Below, in pieces: positions 7,301-8,381 of a stretch of DNA of 8,381 nt. The DNA comes from Deltaproteobacteria bacterium (GTDB lineage Bacteria > Desulfobacterota > DSM-4660 > Desulfatiglandales > Desulfatiglandaceae): the NCBI GenBank assembly GCA_018644785.1, contig JABGPV010000229.1, positions 1 to 8,381 on the forward strand. Reading direction: 5' to 3'. The position numbers were made by a program, and so were the translations under genes. Each line of letters starts with the position of its first letter. Within the stretch, counting starts at the first letter, position 1. The notes below the pieces were generated by a model. The model saw only the letters and a list, made by a program, of their open reading frames with translations, was not told where the DNA came from and ran no database searches.

Positions 7301-7446
7301 ATAAACCCTACATGATTCTGGAACTGGATGAGCACAGTGCCGTTGCCGGGGTCATGACCCGCCTGGAGGCCTATAAAAACGTCATTTTTAACAGTATGCA
7401 AAAAGCACAGCAGGAAGCGGAAGCACCGCGAAAACTGGCCAATTGA
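4309..7446 (+). CDS. CoA-enzyme activase: tandem BadF/HgdC ATPase domains plus DUF2229 module
   Basis: This 1045-residue cytoplasmic protein belongs to the BadF/BadG/BcrA/BcrD/HgdC family, ATP-driven one-electron donors to 2-hydroxyacyl-CoA dehydratases and benzoyl-CoA reductases. ATPase half 1 (about 5-295) has GIDVGSVSLN at 9-18, MGGQE at 106-110, C151 in GPCASGTG and C206 in RCTVF. Half 2 (about 361-610) has the more canonical GIDIGSTTTK at 364-373, IGGQDSK at 462-468, C486 in VCAAGTG and C526 in RCTVF. The paired cysteines match those binding the subunit-bridging [4Fe-4S] cluster of HgdC dimers. A cysteine group follows (C647, C653, C657, C675), then a DUF2229/COG3580-like region from PTVG at 722, with C773 (ETCYPVK), C813 (FYCP), C982 (NFGCGAD) and LELDEHSAVAG near the end. 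The start is GTG with GAGG 4 bases upstream. Residues 128-138 and about 344-353 are encoded by repeat DNA. The true substrate or electron acceptor is unknown for such large activases. Confidence 0.92.
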   Translation: MDKEILFAGIDVGSVSLNGVVINGGREIVYEAPYERHLGKVDERVFRLIESFYDRFGENRIRSISFTGNHGKQLSERLNTPYEFETITQVLGTLLVKPHVRTIVSMGGQETALFQINHLPQNQGSDINPQSAIRNSQSDWELAYFNTNGPCASGTGSFIDQQAQRLATSIYSRDVSTSQDQLHRILKDFISLGKKSDKPANVACRCTVFTKSDMIHLQNRGEKLEDIIYGLHVGNARNYMSTIVTNRSLEAPVVFVGGLSLNELQVKALKEYVPDLVVPPYNTSIGALGVALTALAAENEKGSRGGNSHLDLSLLEQLASDGKGQVPVAKRLAIQKTVFPKNNAVGANNYSPLGSKTPLRVFLGIDIGSTTTKYALVNEAHEIVGKNYVPTKGKPIEVTQELFRELLDKTGDKIEIIGTATTGSGRNVVGDFLNVDLIIDEITAHARGAVEIDPEVDTLFEIGGQDSKYVSIANTYPLDFDMNKVCAAGTGSFLHELANKYGISIVEEFQNIALSSEAPVKLAERCTVFMESDLVSYHQKGVDTKDLIAGLCYAIVYNYLNRVVEKRKVGERVMFLGGPSLNSGVVAAFENVLGRALIVPPHREVLGAYGAAISVHERMRLLNQRETGFRGLKSATEDRMAYAEKICRADALCHNQCKLKIYDFDGRKSIWGGECGRYELTRNRGLKETDFFALRQEIWETHMTGVYETLSDKPLLRVDGRPTVGLQRALYGQQDAVLWAHFFDRLGYRLVLTPPTNARLSRMGIEAMTAETCYPVKVSHGHVKELVGKTAFLFLPSVVNMGKSQDKEKGFYCPMVQSNSYMVRMALDLDMTKVLNPVVHLKYDVETLAMEIAEQLQPKLSLTVHQVREALYYAFGREKQFQKAILQKGTEILESHPAGEPMVVVTGRPYNLYDERLNLRLGHNMAKIDVKAVPMDFLDVSSVDLSDFPSMYWGQGARILRAAKIVASNPDFFGLHLTNFGCGADSFLEHFYRHIMGDKPYMILELDEHSAVAGVMTRLEAYKNVIFNSMQKAQQEAEAPRKLAN
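4689..4727. repeat. CAATCCG heptamer array inside the activase gene
   Basis: Three perfect CAATCCG units (4689-4709), a variant CAATTCG (4710-4716) and CAAT are closed by CGGATTG (4721-4727), the reverse complement of the unit. The reading frame stays open and the array is translated as NPQSAIRNSQS, residues 128-138 of the activase, between MGGQE and the ASGTG loop. Seven is not a multiple of three, so gain or loss of a single unit would shift the frame. Confidence 0.85.
5342..5367. repeat. REP-like 26-bp palindrome inside the activase gene
   Basis: GGGCGAATAATTATTCGCCC at 5345-5364 is a perfect 20-bp palindrome; adding TAG before and TTA after extends it to 26 bp with one mismatch (5344/5365). 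It is translated in frame as part of NAVGANNYSPLGS, in the linker between the two ATPase halves. The opening GTAGGGGC is like the start of REP elements mobilised by Y1 (RAYT) transposases, an inference from memory. No transposase is present here. Confidence 0.8.
6320..6328 (+). repeat. Run of nine G in the activase gene
   Basis: Nine consecutive G lie in the codons for W671-G672-G673-E674, just before C675. The frame is intact as given. Such a tract is prone to replication or transcriptional slippage and to sequencing error. Confidence 0.7.
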
Positions 7447-7448
7447 CC

Positions 7449-8381
7449 ATGGAAAACCGAAACGTTATTAATTTTGAATCTTTCAGCAACAAGGTGGGGC
7501 GGTTCAGCCTCAAGGAACGAACCTGCTTGATTCCGGAAATGAATCGGATGGGCAGCCATCTTTTGGCGGCCAATTTCAGAAGTTTCGGCATCCGGGCAAA
7601 GGTTCTTGAGACCTTTAAAGGGATGGATCTGGGCATGGCCCATACTTCGGGGAAAGAGTGCTTTCCCTGCCAGATTACCATGGGGGATATCCTCCATTTC
7701 ATGAAGGAGGAATCGGCCCGCCTGGGATCGGAATTTGATTCTGATGCCTACGTCTATTTCATGCCGGAAGCGGACGGCCCTTGCCGTTTCGGCATGTACA
7801 ACAAATACCAGCGGATTGTTCTGGATTCCTTTCCGGGGTTCAGCGGGCTCAGGATCGGTGCCCTGACCACTGCAGATGGGTATTCCCTTGACGGGATCAT
7901 CGAGGAAGAGCGGGTGACCGATCTTCGGAAATCGTCCTACGTGGCTCTTGTTCTGGGGGATATCCTGGACCGGTTGTTGTGGCGGGTCAGACCCTATGAG
8001 AAAGAAACCGGACTGGCGGATCTGGTGATTGAAAAATGCCTTACGTTTATGGAGGAGGCTTTTGAGCGTTTCGGGCAGGGTCTGCAGTTTGATGAAATAT
8101 TTGCGCGGCTGGAAGCGGTCATCAAAGAGGTAAAGGCGGTCATGGATCCGGGGATTCCGCTGAAGCCGTTAATCGGCATGGTGGGGGAAATCTATTTACG
8201 TACCCACGTAAAAGCCAACCAGGACGTCATCCGCATGCTGGAAAAGCACGGGGCGGAAGTGGTCAATGCCTCCATATCGGAGTGGGTCAATTTTACCAGC
8301 TATGAACATTACAGATCGGCCAAGACAGGGTTACGTTTCAGCCTGAAACAATTGAAGTTCGACCGTTTTAAAGGCCATTTG
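7449..8381 (+). CDS. HgdB-like/COG3581 cysteine-rich partner of the activase; 3' end beyond window
   Basis: The frame is open from ATG 7449 to the last base (311 codons seen), with the stop outside the window. It starts 2 bp after the activase stop, in a different frame and without a clear ribosome binding site, so translational coupling is likely. HTSGKECFPCQ around residues 65-75 supplies C71 and C74, and EADGPCRFGMY supplies C112; this three-cysteine pattern is that of the COG3581 module related to the [4Fe-4S]-binding component of 2-hydroxyacyl-CoA dehydratases. A later segment, PLIGMVGEIYLRTHVKANQD around 237-256, is the nucleotide-binding-like fold typical of that module. I recall large CoA activases of about 1400 residues in which it is fused to the C-terminus of the activase; here it is a separate gene. 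No signal peptide is seen. The reaction is unknown; together with the activase it probably forms an ATP-driven electron-transfer system. Confidence 0.88.
   Translation, partial: MENRNVINFESFSNKVGRFSLKERTCLIPEMNRMGSHLLAANFRSFGIRAKVLETFKGMDLGMAHTSGKECFPCQITMGDILHFMKEESARLGSEFDSDAYVYFMPEADGPCRFGMYNKYQRIVLDSFPGFSGLRIGALTTADGYSLDGIIEEERVTDLRKSSYVALVLGDILDRLLWRVRPYEKETGLADLVIEKCLTFMEEAFERFGQGLQFDEIFARLEAVIKEVKAVMDPGIPLKPLIGMVGEIYLRTHVKANQDVIRMLEKHGAEVVNASISEWVNFTSYEHYRSAKTGLRFSLKQLKFDRFKGHL

Noticed and set aside
1..8381. CRISPR array, tRNA or rRNA genes, complete insertion sequence
   Set aside because: No spaced direct repeats, cloverleaf-like sequence or transposase frame was seen; the repeats found are short and solitary.

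Overview
The window looks like a stretch of chromosome from a strictly anaerobic, sulfate-reducer-like member of the Desulfobacterota. The grounds are the CoA-activase genes with iron-sulfur cysteine motifs, a MoxR/CoxE-type ATPase pair, moderate GC content, and two repeat types I associate with such genomes: a CAATCCG heptamer array and a GGGCGAATAATTATTCGCCC palindrome. This assignment rests on family knowledge and impression, not on a search.

Layout. Minus strand, 1449 to the left edge: a D-Ala-D-Ala carboxypeptidase of the PBP4/DacB type (peptidase family S13), with all three active-site motifs visible and its 3' end outside the window. Its reading frame continues without a stop into an upstream domain of about 85 residues that resembles a small stand-alone conserved protein, so the gene reads as a fusion with an internal membrane anchor. 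A 104-bp divergent region (1450-1553) follows, with a plus-strand promoter, a perfect 14-bp palindrome and a strong Shine-Dalgarno that points to a TTG start. Plus strand, 1554-3657: a MoxR-type AAA+ ATPase and a CoxE-type von Willebrand A (VWA) protein, an ATPase/adaptor pair of the kind used in metalloenzyme maturation. A gene-poor, AT-rich stretch (3658-3961) ends in a near-consensus promoter with an overlapping 19-bp operator-like palindrome. This leads into a small NadS/HigA-like helix-turn-helix gene with no toxin beside it. From 4309 to the right edge come a 1045-residue double-domain CoA-enzyme activase and, 2 bp later, a separate gene for the cysteine-rich partner module that I recall as often fused to it (3' end outside the window).

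How the genes may work together. The activase has two BadF/HgdC-type ATPase halves, each with the two cysteines that in homodimeric activators hold a bridging [4Fe-4S] cluster, so one chain could form a pseudo-dimer. The downstream protein carries an ECFPC and a GPC motif like the cluster-binding component of 2-hydroxyacyl-CoA dehydratases. Together they look like an ATP-driven low-potential electron donor/acceptor system of unknown substrate. The helix-turn-helix gene lies 47 bp upstream with the only clear promoter, so it may control the activase operon. The activase gene itself carries two repeat-derived in-frame segments, one in a loop and one between the two ATPase halves, and a run of nine G inside a cysteine motif.
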